From NCBI GenBank assembly GCA_017474285.1, contig JAFVHT010000059.1, forward strand, positions 62,001-126,000: a stretch of 64,000 nt of DNA, written 5' to 3'. The DNA is from Acetobacter sp. (lineage in GTDB: Bacteria > Pseudomonadota > Alphaproteobacteria > Acetobacterales > Acetobacteraceae). Below are positions 37,755 to 48,173 of this stretch, in pieces. The notes beneath the pieces were generated by a model, which was not told where the DNA came from, searched no databases, and saw only the letters and a program-made list of their open reading frames with translations. The position numbers and the translations under genes were made by a program. Position 1 is the stretch's first letter, and each line of letters starts with the position of its first letter.

Positions 37755-40746
37755 TTATGACTCCGCTAACAAAAACTCCATAACTTGGTTCACAACACGT
37801 CCTATCTCTTTCTCATCATGATACCCAAAAGCGACAAAAGGCTTATATAATTTTGAGCGTAAAGAACGTCGTTCTTCAGCACTAAAGCGCGCATTTGGAA
37901 ACTCTCTACAATATTTTTCTACTTCTTTGGCTAATACCATTGGGTCACTTTGTGCCTCTTTAAGATTTGCATCATCGCGCAAAAAGAGATAGGCACGAAA
38001 CACCCCAGGAGAAAGACCACTTTCACGCGATTCTTTAAGAATTTTTTCTTTTTCTCCTGCAATCAAGGCTAATTCGCTTATAACAGCATCACTTGTTGTC
38101 TTGCGGTTTTCCAAATCTTTCACAATACGCTCGACACGTTCTTTAATAGGCTGCAAAATGGGGGCGTTTTCTGGGTGTTCGTCTATTTCCTTATGTAACC
38201 CCCGCACGAGGTTAAAGATTGTCGTCACCTCTTCCCCCTTCTCTTTTTTGCTCGCCTCACAAAGGGCGTTGAGGGTGTCTACATCAAAAGTAACTTCTTT
38301 TATGAAACCTCCTAGCCCTGTTTGCTCGGCATTTTTTTCGATAAGGCGGCGCGTTTTATGAGCCAGATCACTAATAAAACCCGTTTTTTCGGCGTAGAAA
38401 TTACGTATTATGCAGTATAAATTGCTTAACTGTTTGTAAATACCAGTATAATCGCGCAGCTCGGAAGATGGAGAGAGAATTTCCCACAAATTTTCAATAG
38501 TCTTATAAGCTTCGAAAAAAGTTTTTCTTTCTTCAGGGTCTAAAAAACGCCCGCAAAGCCATTTTTCTATTTGTTCATTATAGGTTTGTTCATCATAGTT
38601 TTTCGACGAAATCTCTTCAAGATAGTGCTTTTTAGCCTCGTCAATGCGTTTTAAGAAATCTTGCAACAACACCTCTAAATCTTCAACAACGCCGCTCATA
38701 TCACTTGAATCAAAATTCAGTGCCTTTTTTAACTCACGCAACACACCGACAAAATCAATGACGAGCCCGATCGTTTTAGGCACACCGTTTGCATCAATAT
38801 AGGGGCGATTAACACGCGCAATGGTTTGCAGTAAAACATGGTCTCGCATAGGTTTATCGAGATAGAGGCAATAAAGTGGCGGGGCATCGTATCCTGTAAG
38901 GAGCTTATCTGTCACAATAAGAATTTTTGGATCTTGATCGGCTTTTTTGAAAAGGCTGCGTGTTTTTTCCTCCTCGTCTTTGGAAAGTTGTTTTTCAGCC
39001 ACAAGAGGGCGTTCGAACCTATCATTGACGTTTTCTGTATAAACGGCTTTTGACCACTCTTCAGGTAAATGTTGATCGAGTGCCTCTTTATATTTTGCGC
39101 ACGCTTCGCGGTTAACAGCCACCACAAAAGCTTTATACCCCAACGGCAAAACGTTCTCCTTAAAATGCTGTGCAATAAAAGCAGCAACTTTTGCCACCCT
39201 ATCCTCTGCCATAAGAAACGTGCGAATACCAACAGCACGGTCTAAAACCCTATTGAGTTCTTCAACACTGGTGACATCTTCAGAGTCGGCGAGGGCAAAA
39301 AATTCCTCATCTAAACGCTCTGTGGGAATCGTCATTTCTGAAGGTGCCATGCAATATTTAATAGGGAGTGTTGTTTCATCGTCGATGCTTTCAGCAATCG
39401 AATATTTATCAAGATAACCCTTTTCATCTTGTGTGCCGAAAATCTTAAACGTACCCCTCCCTTGTTTCGCATGTGCGACAGGTGTGCCTGTAAAACCGAT
39501 CATGGTTGCGTTGGGAAGTGCTGCCATCATACAGATACCCAAATCGTGGGCAACAGAGCGATGGGCTTCGTCAATAAAAATATAAACGTTATCACGCAGG
39601 CATGAGTCTTTACGAAGGTCGCTAAACTTGTGGATCATTGCAATGATCAACCCGCGAAAATCGCTATCGAGCAGATTTTGCAAAGAGGCTTTACTTTCTG
39701 CCCGTTTGACGACAATATCTTGCCCCTGCATTTCGCCAAGGAGACGATCAACCCATCCTTTAAGTTGTCCTTCGAGCTCCGATCTATCGACCACGAGAAT
39801 AACAGTCGCATGTGCGAAACGTTTTTTATCTTCTAAAATAAGCCGTGCGGCGGTTAAAAGGGTAAATGTTTTCCCCGATCCTTGCGTATGCCATACCAAA
39901 CCGCGCGTTTTTTGCTGATCGAGGCAACGCTGCATAATCGCCTCGATAGCGCGACGCTGGTGCTGGCGTAAAATGGATTTTCGGATTTCGCCATCTTGCA
40001 CATAGAATAAAATCCACTGTTGTAATGTGCGCAGAAATTCGTGTGGCTCAAAAAACGACTGCACGGCAAAGCGGTAGGTTTCATCTTTTGCCTGTTTCCA
40101 ACGTGCCATATCACGGCGCGTGATGTTCCATGTAACGCCGTACCAGTAATCGAGGTTATGGGTAACATTAAACAGCTGTGGCGTTGCTAAAAGCTCGGGC
40201 GTTTCTTGCTCATAGCGACGTAATTGTTTCATACCGCGTTCAATAGCGTTGCTGTCTTTAGGGTTTTTATGTTCTACAATAGCGACAGGCACACCGTTAA
40301 TAATAAAAATAACATCAGCGCGGTTTTTCTTCTGGCGCACTGTGGTATGCATGGTCCACTCCCACGTTACATGAAAAGTATTCGCCTCGATGGTTGAAAA
40401 ATCAATGAGTGTGACAGGGCGGCTACGTTTTTCTTTTTCATCGTATAATTGTTTTTTCACCCCGTAACCAAAGAAGAATTTCACGGTTTCCCTCGATATT
40501 CGCGGGCAGAGAGTCGAGTTTTTCATAAAGAGAGCCAACAGCCTCTTTTGAAAGCCATGGATTAAAACTTCTCAGTTTTTCCTCTAACACGCTGCGAAAA
40601 AACTTTCCACTCTCCCCGCCGCGTAAGGCTAATGCCTCATCACGAGATAAAACCTGCCAGCCTATTTCAACGGCATAGCGAATCATGGGAAATTGTGCAA
40701 AAGACGCTTCGTTGATAGTGGGGGAAGCAGGCATAGGGTTTTGCAT
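37755..40746 (-). pseudogene. hsdR: Type I restriction enzyme R subunit, frameshifted at an A6 run
   Basis: The ATP-dependent translocase and nuclease subunit of a type I restriction system. The N-terminal part starts at ATG 40746 after GGAGA and reads through [12 protein letters not shown] to a stop at 40438. The remainder continues in another frame from [19 protein letters not shown] to 37755. Removing one A from the A6 run at 40452-40457 joins them into about 996 residues, normal for HsdR. The nuclease region has [11 protein letters not shown] and AIVEHKNP, Walker A is HTQGSGKTF and the helicase box is IFIDEAHRS. As written, full-length protein needs slippage. A phase switch, decay or a sequence error are possible. 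Confidence 0.85.
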
Positions 40747-40789
40747 GAGAGTTCTCCATAAACAAGAAAAGAAAAAAACACGACACGTC

Positions 40790-41962
40790 TTAAAAGCAGC
40801 CTTCGGGAAGATCTGTGAAACGCAACGTGCCACGCGTGAGGTTATGAAGGAATAGGCGAAAAATGTTTTCCAAACACGCGCGCTTGCGGCGATGAATGTC
40901 TAATTTTTGGTCAAGCGTTGTCAGAAAATCGACGATTTCTTGTTGTTCGTGGAGGGGTGGGATATATGTATTAAGTGCATATACGTCATTACGGTTAATA
41001 CCCGGTTTAATACCCTGTACCAATCTCTTAAGATTTAATTGAATTAAGAGATAATAAAGATATTTTAAGAGAGCTTTCTTTTCGTTGTGTACAACAAAAA
41101 AAGTAACATCTGTTGGATAAAAAGGGCCATTTGTAAGATTAACTTCTCCTGCTGAACCTTTTCTCCCAACGATTATCGAGGGTTCATTTCGATATGCTTT
41201 TTTGCTCCAGCATAAAATACCATTAGCCCCAAAAGCCGGAAATCCTCCGTGATTACATCTATCTTCTTTAGGTAGTGGTTTACCATACTCAAGTTTTAAA
41301 ATCTCCCCTAGCTTTATTTTTTCCCACCCCACTTTGTTAGCGGGGTTAAAAACAACGTGCATAGCCGCGCGTTTTATTGTGGTGAGAGACTCCTCACACC
41401 GCCGCTCAAGACTTATGGCTTTCTCTATTGACCCTAAAAGCGCAGAAATCCGCCGCTGTTCGGGGAGTGGTGGGATAGGGATTTCTAAATTTGTGAGTAT
41501 ATTAGAACTTACATGAGGAATTGTTGATCCTGTAACGTAATCATTAAGTATATTAAAATCTGCTTTAAGAAAAAAATAACAAAATTTGGTATCTAGTAAG
41601 GTTTTATTCACTTCTAACAACGCCATTGTTGAGGCTAAAACAGACTCCTCTCTCCCAACAAAAACCTCTCCCGCGTTTGAACCGTCCCAAATGATAATAA
41701 GATCGTCTTTTTTGATATGGACACAAGAATCTAAATAATCAACAGGAACAAAATCTACTGCTTTACATGTTCTAAAATATTCCGCCGTAGCATAAGGTAA
41801 AACTCCTTCAGAATATTTTTGCGATAAGTGTTTCGGCTTTTTTCCTTTTTTATGTTTTTTTCCCTGTTTGTGATCAATTAAACAGTCCCCCAATTTCACC
41901 TTAACCCACTCGTTCTCAATGCTACTCGTTTTCTGGGCTTTTTCAGAGGGGTACACAGGCAT
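40790..41962 (-). CDS. hsdS: Type I restriction-modification specificity subunit
   Basis: A 390-residue DNA-recognition subunit with two target recognition domains, roughly residues 15-165 and 205-345. They are separated by conserved helices containing IPIPPLPEQRRISALLGSIE, with a second copy IPPLHEQQEIVDFLTTLDQK near the end. Start chosen at ATG 41962, whose A is shared with the hsdM stop (TAATG). An upstream in-frame ATG inside hsdM is less likely. The recognised sequence cannot be predicted by eye. The downstream hsdR is frameshifted. Confidence 0.9.
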   Translation of the reverse strand: MPVYPSEKAQKTSSIENEWVKVKLGDCLIDHKQGKKHKKGKKPKHLSQKYSEGVLPYATAEYFRTCKAVDFVPVDYLDSCVHIKKDDLIIIWDGSNAGEVFVGREESVLASTMALLEVNKTLLDTKFCYFFLKADFNILNDYVTGSTIPHVSSNILTNLEIPIPPLPEQRRISALLGSIEKAISLERRCEESLTTIKRAAMHVVFNPANKVGWEKIKLGEILKLEYGKPLPKEDRCNHGGFPAFGANGILCWSKKAYRNEPSIIVGRKGSAGEVNLTNGPFYPTDVTFFVVHNEKKALLKYLYYLLIQLNLKRLVQGIKPGINRNDVYALNTYIPPLHEQQEIVDFLTTLDQKLDIHRRKRACLENIFRLFLHNLTRGTLRFTDLPEGCF

Positions 41963-43686
41963 TACACCACCTTCGCCAGCCATGCTTGAAGGGAACGGTT
42001 TATTTCTTCGGCTTCTTTTTCTAAATTTTGGTATTGGGCGATCAATGCTGGCAAATCGTGCAGGCTATACATTTTTTCTTTCTCTTCGTCACCCCTGTCA
42101 ACCCAACGGCTGGGGGAAAGGTTATAATCGGCTTCGGCGGCTTCTTGAAGGGTAATCACTTTCACCCTGCCTAATTGGGCATTATTGGGATCCACTTGCT
42201 CACCTGCCTCGGTTTGAGGGTCATCTTTATGGCTCTCATTTGCTGTACCCGCATGCCGATACTGATTTGCCAAAGCGCGCAAGCTGTCTTGCGGTAAATA
42301 ATTTTTTGGGCGCCCTTTTCGATAGCACGCACTTGCATCTAACAATGTGATTTTCCCCTTTTTCTCAGCAGGTTTATTTTTATTGAGAAGCACAATGACC
42401 CCCGCTGCCGGCGTATTATAAAAAAGGTTATCGGGCAAAAGAATAACGCCATCTATTACATCGTTATCGACAAACCACTTTCTTGCCGCGCGCTCTTTAT
42501 CTTTCTTTTCACCCGAACCACGTGTCACCGCCCCTGTATCAAGCACAACGGCGGCGCGTCCGTGCTCTCCCAAACAAGCAAAGGTATGCTGCAACCAAGA
42601 CCAGTCGCCCTTTTTCTTACCGATGACCGCCCCGCCTGTTGTACTAAACCGATCGAACCGATCCTCTTCTAAAAGTTTAGCCTCAAAAGATTGGTTCCAC
42701 ATGGGGTTTGCCACCACAATGTCATGCGTTTTTATGCGACCGTTTTCATCTAAAAATTTGGGGTTCATCATGGTGTCCCCTCGCGCAAACTCTACGTCCA
42801 TATCATGAATAATAGCGTTCATACGCGCAAGGGCGAAACTTTCTGCCTGAAGTTCTTGCCCGCTGAGTTTAAGTGGTACGGTGCTTTGGAGGTGGTTCTC
42901 TTTTGCCACAAGCTGCATTTTAATGAGCAACCCGCCCGAACCACAAGCATAATCGTGGCAAGTTTCCCCGGGTTTAGGGTCTAAAATATATGCCATGAGA
43001 AAACCCACTTCGGTGGGCGTAAAAAATTCCCCTGCACTATCCCCCGATCCTTCGGCAAATTTACGGAGTAAATACTCATACGCCCGCCCTAAAAAATCGG
43101 GCTGTACATCGTTAAGCCCCAAACGGTAGCGCGTGTCTGAAAAGGTTTCAATCACATCGCGTAGTTTAGAGGGGTTTATATCGCGCTCGCCGTTTCGTTC
43201 CGCAGCAAAATCAACCACATCTATCACCCCTGAAAGAGAGGGATTTTCCCGCACCAAAGCCCGAAGTGCTTTTGTAATTTGCTCGCCACAATCACGCGGC
43301 GCAGCTTCATTGCCCCAATCGTAAGGATCCCGCCCCGAAATCACGCCCCAACGCGCCTCGGGCGGAATGTAAAACCGCAAAAGCTGGTGGTCACTTTCTG
43401 CAATTTTTAATGCTATTTCACGGTTGCCATATTCTTCCTCTAACCGATTGATCTCATCATCAAAGACATCGGATAAACGTTTGAGAAATAAAAGAGGGAG
43501 AAGATAATCCTTAAATTTAGCCGCATCTTTTTCTCCACGAATAGAACACGCTGCGTCCCACAACATTTGCTCCATAGTCCGCGTTGAAGAGGGATCGAGT
43601 CTTTTGGCAGACTCCCCATCACGCTTACGGCTCCCCTTTTTTGAAAGAATCTTTTGATCAGTCGTTCTGTCTTCAGTCATCAACAC
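41962..43686 (-). CDS. hsdM: Type I restriction-modification DNA methyltransferase subunit
   Basis: A 574-residue N6-adenine methyltransferase that with HsdS protects host DNA. The helical N-terminal domain is followed by the SAM-binding motif [14 protein letters not shown] near residue 248 and the catalytic motif IV as [11 protein letters not shown] near 328, an NPMW variant seen in a subfamily of HsdM instead of the usual NPPF. It is the first gene of the minus-strand island and its stop overlaps the hsdS start. The reading frame is intact, so methylation could continue even if restriction is off. Confidence 0.93.
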   Translation of the reverse strand: MLMTEDRTTDQKILSKKGSRKRDGESAKRLDPSSTRTMEQMLWDAACSIRGEKDAAKFKDYLLPLLFLKRLSDVFDDEINRLEEEYGNREIALKIAESDHQLLRFYIPPEARWGVISGRDPYDWGNEAAPRDCGEQITKALRALVRENPSLSGVIDVVDFAAERNGERDINPSKLRDVIETFSDTRYRLGLNDVQPDFLGRAYEYLLRKFAEGSGDSAGEFFTPTEVGFLMAYILDPKPGETCHDYACGSGGLLIKMQLVAKENHLQSTVPLKLSGQELQAESFALARMNAIIHDMDVEFARGDTMMNPKFLDENGRIKTHDIVVANPMWNQSFEAKLLEEDRFDRFSTTGGAVIGKKKGDWSWLQHTFACLGEHGRAAVVLDTGAVTRGSGEKKDKERAARKWFVDNDVIDGVILLPDNLFYNTPAAGVIVLLNKNKPAEKKGKITLLDASACYRKGRPKNYLPQDSLRALANQYRHAGTANESHKDDPQTEAGEQVDPNNAQLGRVKVITLQEAAEADYNLSPSRWVDRGDEEKEKMYSLHDLPALIAQYQNLEKEAEEINRSLQAWLAKVV

Positions 43687-44027
43687 GCCTATAACAAAAT
43701 TTTACGTTGTTGTCTTTTCTATTCTTTTTATGCCTGTTTTTATCTCCCTTTTCTCTCTATCAATAACACTTCATACCCCTTTGACAACGCCTAAAATAAC
43801 CCCTTACCCTCAAAAACAACTTAAAAATGAGATTTAGTACAAGTATACTTTCACTAAAATACCTTTTTATGATGATTTTCGGAAAAATAGGCGCATGAAA
43901 GTCTCTTAAAATACGCTCAAAAGCCCCTTAAAACTTTGGAAATCAATTGACATTTTTGCTACTTTTCTCAAAAATTAAACTCTCTTTGACTTAAATTCCT
44001 CCTTATTTCATTTATTTGTAGGTTTTT
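43687..44027. other. Divergent intergenic region between hsdM and a membrane-protein gene
   Basis: 341 bases, very AT-rich, without a coding region. It must hold the minus-strand promoter of the restriction island and a plus-strand promoter for 44028. On the plus strand TTGACA at 43947-43952 is a perfect -35 element, but the -10 at the right distance (AAAAAT near 43970) is poor. I see no repeat or attachment-site pair that would mark an island boundary. Confidence 0.5.
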
Positions 44028-44489
44028 ATGCACCATTCTGTTTTTTTATCTGCCTTTTGGAGCCTCATTCTTGCCCTCCATGTTATAAGCATTGTTTTTT
44101 TTATCGGTGGAGGGGCTTGCGTCATTCTTGTTTTATATCCAAGTTTAAGCCTGCTCAGTGTTAAAGATCGTCAATCTGTTTATATCCAAACATTTAAGCG
44201 CTTTTTTCGTGCTTTTTCCCATAGCCTCCTCACGATGCTTGTTTCTGGAGGTCTTTTAATTGTCCATGAAGGAGGATTTGCCCACACCTCGTGGTCAACC
44301 GCTCTTATGGAAATTATCGGTATTCTTGTTACTTTGTGGTTTATTCAACTTTATCGCGGACCTTATCGGAAAGTACAACGCGCCCTACGCCCAGATGCTA
44401 CTCTTTTTGACACAATTAAAAACCAAATTGCCCTTATGGTCGTACTCAGTGTTGTTGCTATTGTCGCCGCTTGTTGGGGCTATTCTTAA
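44028..44489 (+). CDS. Small integral membrane protein, CopD/DUF2269-like
   Basis: A 153-residue protein with four predicted membrane helices near residues 8-37, 62-80, 90-108 and 130-150. The first contains HVISIVFFIGGG, a His near a glycine-rich turn, reminiscent of CopD- and DUF2269-type proteins. A loop between helices three and four reads YRGPYRKVQRALRP. The gene is monocistronic: hsdM is divergent upstream and the suf operon converges downstream. The function is unknown and the family placement is tentative. Confidence 0.5.
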   Translation: MHHSVFLSAFWSLILALHVISIVFFIGGGACVILVLYPSLSLLSVKDRQSVYIQTFKRFFRAFSHSLLTMLVSGGLLIVHEGGFAHTSWSTALMEIIGILVTLWFIQLYRGPYRKVQRALRPDATLFDTIKNQIALMVVLSVVAIVAACWGYS

Positions 44490-44524
44490 GGATTTCTCTT
44501 CGTCAGAGGTAGGTTAGACGTGGG

Positions 44525-44866
44525 TTAGACGTGAAAACTTTCCCCACACCCACAACGACCTTTTTCATTAGGGTTTTTGAATACAAAACCTGATTCTAAA
44601 TCGCTTTCTTGATAATCCATTTCTGTACCAATCAAAAAAAGCACTGCTTTACGATCTACTAACAAAGTCAGATCCTTATCTTTAACGATTTCGTCACCCG
44701 CACTAGGCTGGTCTACAAAGGTCATGTCATAGGCATGCCCTGAACACCCTTTTGTTGTGACAGAAATCCGTAAAATTTGCCCTGCGTGCGCTGTTTTGTA
44801 GAGGGTTTGTAATCGCGTGGCTGCTGCTTCTGTAAGGCGCATTAAAGGTGGTAATGGTCTCGTCAA
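44525..44866 (-). CDS. sufA: A-type Fe-S cluster carrier protein (HesB/IscA/SufA family)
   Basis: A 113-residue protein that carries or delivers Fe-S clusters. The three conserved cysteines are visible as CSGHAYDM near residue 41 and GRCGCGESF near 105, matching the C-x(n)-C-x-C pattern of the family. The middle region reads LTLLVDRKAVLFLIGTEMDY. It is the last gene of the suf operon, so sufA is the best name, although erpA- or iscA-type naming cannot be excluded by sequence alone. Confidence 0.88.
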   Translation of the reverse strand: MTRPLPPLMRLTEAAATRLQTLYKTAHAGQILRISVTTKGCSGHAYDMTFVDQPSAGDEIVKDKDLTLLVDRKAVLFLIGTEMDYQESDLESGFVFKNPNEKGRCGCGESFHV

Positions 44867-44956
44867 ATCTTGTCTCCTATCGTGAACAGTTTTGTTTTCT
44901 TGAACGTTTTTTTTTCTTTTTTAGGCGGCGTTTTTTCTATTTTATTGAAAACCCAT

Positions 44957-45562
44957 TTAAAACATATTGAGGGCAAGGCGTGCTTCGTCACTCATGCGTG
45001 AAACGTCCCACGGTGGGTCCCACACAATATCAACTTGCGTTTCACAGACCCCCGGCACTTGATCCACCGCTTCCTTAATTTGGGCTGGCAATTCCTGCGC
45101 ACTGGGACAATTCGGCGCTGTCAAAGTCATTTCAACACAAACACGACCATCATCGTGTAAATCAATGGCATAAATTAACCCTAACTCATACACATTCACT
45201 GGAATTTCTGGATCATATACGGTGGAAATCGCCTCAATCACCGCATCTTCCAACACTAAAGACTGAGGCTGTTTGTCTTTCTTTTTGTCTGTTTCTTCTT
45301 CTATATTCTCTTTTTCTGTGTTTTCTTTCTGCTCTTGTTCTGTTGTTTGCGAAAGTGTTGTTTGTTCAGGCTTCCAACTCTCTACTTTTGCTATTTGCTC
45401 CCCCTCAGGGTGAGGTTCCTCAAGGTGAGGATCACGTAAAAAAGTCTCTACAGAATGCGTCAACTTCTCTTCCTGTTGCACATCGTGATGGGTATTCTTA
45501 TGGGCATTCTGATATTGTTCCTTTTCAGAATATCCATTTTCTGGATTCTCTGGCGGTGCCAT
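44957..45562 (-). CDS. sufT: SUF system Fe-S cluster assembly protein (MIP18/DUF59 domain) with long charged N-terminus
   Basis: About 201 residues. The C-terminal MIP18 domain (about residues 105-201) contains STVYDPEIPVNVYELGLIY, then LTAPNCPSAQELP with the family's conserved cysteine, and ends VDIVWDPPWDVSRMSDEARL. The first roughly 100 residues are highly charged and low in complexity, rich in Glu, Gln, Lys and Asn. The start is placed at ATG 45562 with AAGGA upstream; the earlier in-frame ATG lies inside sufS. It acts in Fe-S maturation in the cytoplasm and sits between sufS and sufA. Confidence 0.88.
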   Translation of the reverse strand: MAPPENPENGYSEKEQYQNAHKNTHHDVQQEEKLTHSVETFLRDPHLEEPHPEGEQIAKVESWKPEQTTLSQTTEQEQKENTEKENIEEETDKKKDKQPQSLVLEDAVIEAISTVYDPEIPVNVYELGLIYAIDLHDDGRVCVEMTLTAPNCPSAQELPAQIKEAVDQVPGVCETQVDIVWDPPWDVSRMSDEARLALNMF

Positions 45563-45581
45563 CGTCAAATCCTTTGTTTTT

Positions 45582-46868
45582 TTATACAAAAAACCCTTGA
45601 ATACGTTGCAAAGTCTCTGCCAAAAAATCAATTTCTTCTTTAAGCGTGTAAACACCAAAACTTGCCCTTGTTGTTGCTGTCAGTCCTAACCGTCTCATAA
45701 GTGGTTCAGCACAATGATGCCCTGCTCTCACCGCAATGCCATTTTTATCCAAAAGTGTTGCAATATCATGGGCATGAATGCCCTCCATAACGAATGAAAC
45801 AATCCCACATCTCTGTTTTGGGGTGCCAATAATGGTTAATCCGTCTATATTTTGGAGGCGGGCGATCGCATGGTTTGTTAAAGCCTCTTCATGAGAGGCT
45901 AAAGCCTCATCATCTAAAGTTTGGCGCCACTCTATCGCCAAGCCTAACCCTATTGCCTCAATAATAGGCGGGGTTCCTGCTTCAAATTTATGTGGTATGT
46001 CTGCCCATGTTGAACGCTCAAACATCACGGTGGAAATCATATCTCCTCCGCCTAAAAAAGGCGGCATAGAGTCCAATAAAGCCGCACGCGCCCATAACAC
46101 ACCAATGCCTGTTGGTCCGTAGAGTTTATGACCTGTAAAGGTATAAAAATCAGCACCTAAAGCCTGCACATTAACGCGTTGGTGTACAACAGCCTGACTC
46201 CCGTCTAACAACACAAGCGCCCCCGCCGCGTGTGCCTTTGCAACAATCTCTTTTGCGGGAACAACACCTCCCAAGACGTTAGACATATGCGTTATAGCAA
46301 CAAGCCCAACCTTTCCATCTGAAAGAAGATGCTCAAACGCTTCTTGATCTAAATCGCCAGAATCAGTAATAGGTGCAACCCGTAACTCAATCCCCGCACG
46401 ATCACGTAACATTTGCCAAGGAACTAAATTCGCGTGATGTTCCATTTCAGAGATAAGAACCGCTTGCCCTTTTTTTAATAAAGACCCAAAAGAATGAGCC
46501 ACAAGGTTAATGGCCTCTGTGCTGTTCCGTGTAAAAATAATTTCCTCACGTACCGAAGCATTTAAGAAATGAGCGACTTTATTACGTGCCTCTTCATAGG
46601 CTTCAGTCGCGCGATCACTCATCCAATAAAGGCCACGATGAATATTCGCATATTGGGTACGCATAGCCTGCGCCATTCCCTCAATAACCATTTCAGGTTT
46701 TTGTGCCGAGGCGGCACTATCTAAAAAAACAAAAGGGCGATTATAAATTTTTTGTGTCAAAATCGGGAATTGTGCCCGAATAGCCTCCACATCAAACACA
46801 ACACCTTGGTTGATGGAGTTGGCTTTTATTTTTTCGTGTGGTTTTTCTTTTGCCTCTCCCCATGTCAC
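45582..46868 (-). CDS. sufS: Cysteine desulfurase SufS
   Basis: A 428-residue PLP enzyme supplying sulfur for cluster assembly. The PLP lysine is in FTGHKLYGPTGIGVLWA near residue 235. The catalytic cysteine is in VRAGHHCAEPLMRRLG near 375, the short-loop group II form. The N-terminal sequence includes FLDSAASAQKP. The start is GTG at 46868, overlapping the sufD stop by four bases (GTGA). An in-frame ATG closer to the conserved region is absent, so GTG is the best start. No SufE or SufU partner is seen in this window. Confidence 0.95.
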   Translation of the reverse strand: MTWGEAKEKPHEKIKANSINQGVVFDVEAIRAQFPILTQKIYNRPFVFLDSAASAQKPEMVIEGMAQAMRTQYANIHRGLYWMSDRATEAYEEARNKVAHFLNASVREEIIFTRNSTEAINLVAHSFGSLLKKGQAVLISEMEHHANLVPWQMLRDRAGIELRVAPITDSGDLDQEAFEHLLSDGKVGLVAITHMSNVLGGVVPAKEIVAKAHAAGALVLLDGSQAVVHQRVNVQALGADFYTFTGHKLYGPTGIGVLWARAALLDSMPPFLGGGDMISTVMFERSTWADIPHKFEAGTPPIIEAIGLGLAIEWRQTLDDEALASHEEALTNHAIARLQNIDGLTIIGTPKQRCGIVSFVMEGIHAHDIATLLDKNGIAVRAGHHCAEPLMRRLGLTATTRASFGVYTLKEEIDFLAETLQRIQGFFV

Positions 46869-48172
46869 GATTGTTGTTCCTCTCTTAAATCAAGAGAGCG
46901 AGTCAGCACAGCATGACAAAGAGCACGCACTACCCCCTCCTCCTCAAGAAGTGACAGAGAGTCACTTAAAAACGCCTCTATCAACATGTGTCGTGCCTCA
47001 TGCTCCGCTATGCCCCGACTTCGTAAGTAAAAAAGTTGTTCTTCATCAAGCGCGCCTATTGTCGCCCCATGACTGCAACGCACATCGTCAGCATAAATTT
47101 CTAATTCAGGCTTTACATTGACTTCGGCATGTTCGGATAAAAGTAACGCCTGACTCATTTGGCAGCCATCTGTTTTTTGAGCCCCACGCTTCACAAGAAT
47201 TTTCCCTTGAAACACCCCGCGCGCATGATCCGATAAAACATTACGTATCGTCTGACGCGATATACATTCAGACGCCTCATGACATATAACGCTTGTTATA
47301 TCCCCTGTCTGTTCATCAGAAAGATATTGAACCCCATTAACTTTCGCTACTGCCCCCGTTTGCGCTAAAACAACATTGATGTCATGGCGGGTCAGAAGCC
47401 CCCCCAATGTGAGGATAAAACTCTCATACACTCCACGTCCTGCGACACGCGCCTGAACCATTTTCAAAACACTTGCCTGTGCACTTTCTTGAAAAAGCGT
47501 GAGGTGTTTGAGCGTAGCATGCTCGGCAATTTCAATTTGCTCCACAGGATTATGACAATAGATTCCATCACCAGCATAAATACTTAATAAGGATAAATGC
47601 GCACCTTTGTCGAGTTTAAGCGTATAACGCGGGTGTAATGACACAGGTTGCTCATCACCCAATGTAAGCGACACCATCAAGACCTGTCCAACTTTTACTC
47701 CCTCTTGAACGTGTAAAAAAATTTCCTCTTCAGCGAGGGCCGTATTTAGAGCCATAAAAGGCTGTTGTATGCCTTTCAAATCCTCACCTTTACCCCCATT
47801 TCCTGATACGTTTTCAAAAGGGCAAGTTGTTAAAGTAAATGTCTGCGGTATTTGACTTAAAACAGGGTCAAAATACCCATTTACAACGACGAAACGCGGT
47901 AAATTGGCTAAAATTTCGCCCCATTGTGGCAAAGTGTGTAACAATTTTTCAGCATGATAAGGATTATAGGTGCGTAATGCCGTCTTATAGGGCACACGCC
48001 CTAAAGCGCGAAGATCCGTATAACGCCATTGCTCAACACGTTTATCGGGCAAACCTTTATGCTCTAACCAAGCGACAGCTTCTGTTTTTTGTTGCCCGCA
48101 AGTGTTCCTTTTTGGCAAACGATGCGCGAATAATGACAACACATCAGAACAAGGCTTTTGAGATATATTCAC
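46865..48172 (-). CDS. sufD: Fe-S cluster assembly scaffold subunit SufD
   Basis: A 435-residue beta-helical partner of SufB in the SufBC2D scaffold. C-terminal features are CSHGATIGALDEEQLFYLRSRG near residue 372 and the helix EAEARHMLIEAFLSD that closes the family. The start is GTG at 48172 with an AGGGG ribosome site just upstream. sufC ends immediately before it, and sufS overlaps its stop, so the operon is tightly coupled. Confidence 0.93.
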   Translation of the reverse strand: MNISQKPCSDVLSLFAHRLPKRNTCGQQKTEAVAWLEHKGLPDKRVEQWRYTDLRALGRVPYKTALRTYNPYHAEKLLHTLPQWGEILANLPRFVVVNGYFDPVLSQIPQTFTLTTCPFENVSGNGGKGEDLKGIQQPFMALNTALAEEEIFLHVQEGVKVGQVLMVSLTLGDEQPVSLHPRYTLKLDKGAHLSLLSIYAGDGIYCHNPVEQIEIAEHATLKHLTLFQESAQASVLKMVQARVAGRGVYESFILTLGGLLTRHDINVVLAQTGAVAKVNGVQYLSDEQTGDITSVICHEASECISRQTIRNVLSDHARGVFQGKILVKRGAQKTDGCQMSQALLLSEHAEVNVKPELEIYADDVRCSHGATIGALDEEQLFYLRSRGIAEHEARHMLIEAFLSDSLSLLEEEGVVRALCHAVLTRSLDLREEQQS

Positions 48173-48173
48173 T

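Noticed and set aside
40438..40833. Separate 131-residue gene before hsdR
   Set aside because: Its C-terminal two thirds are the missing HsdR N-terminus, in register with the main hsdR frame after one base change, so it is treated as part of hsdR.
36197..43686. Mobile island bounded by direct repeats or a tRNA
   Set aside because: The tRNA-Leu is 1.7 kb away on the far side of nnr, and no matching repeat pair flanks the restriction genes.
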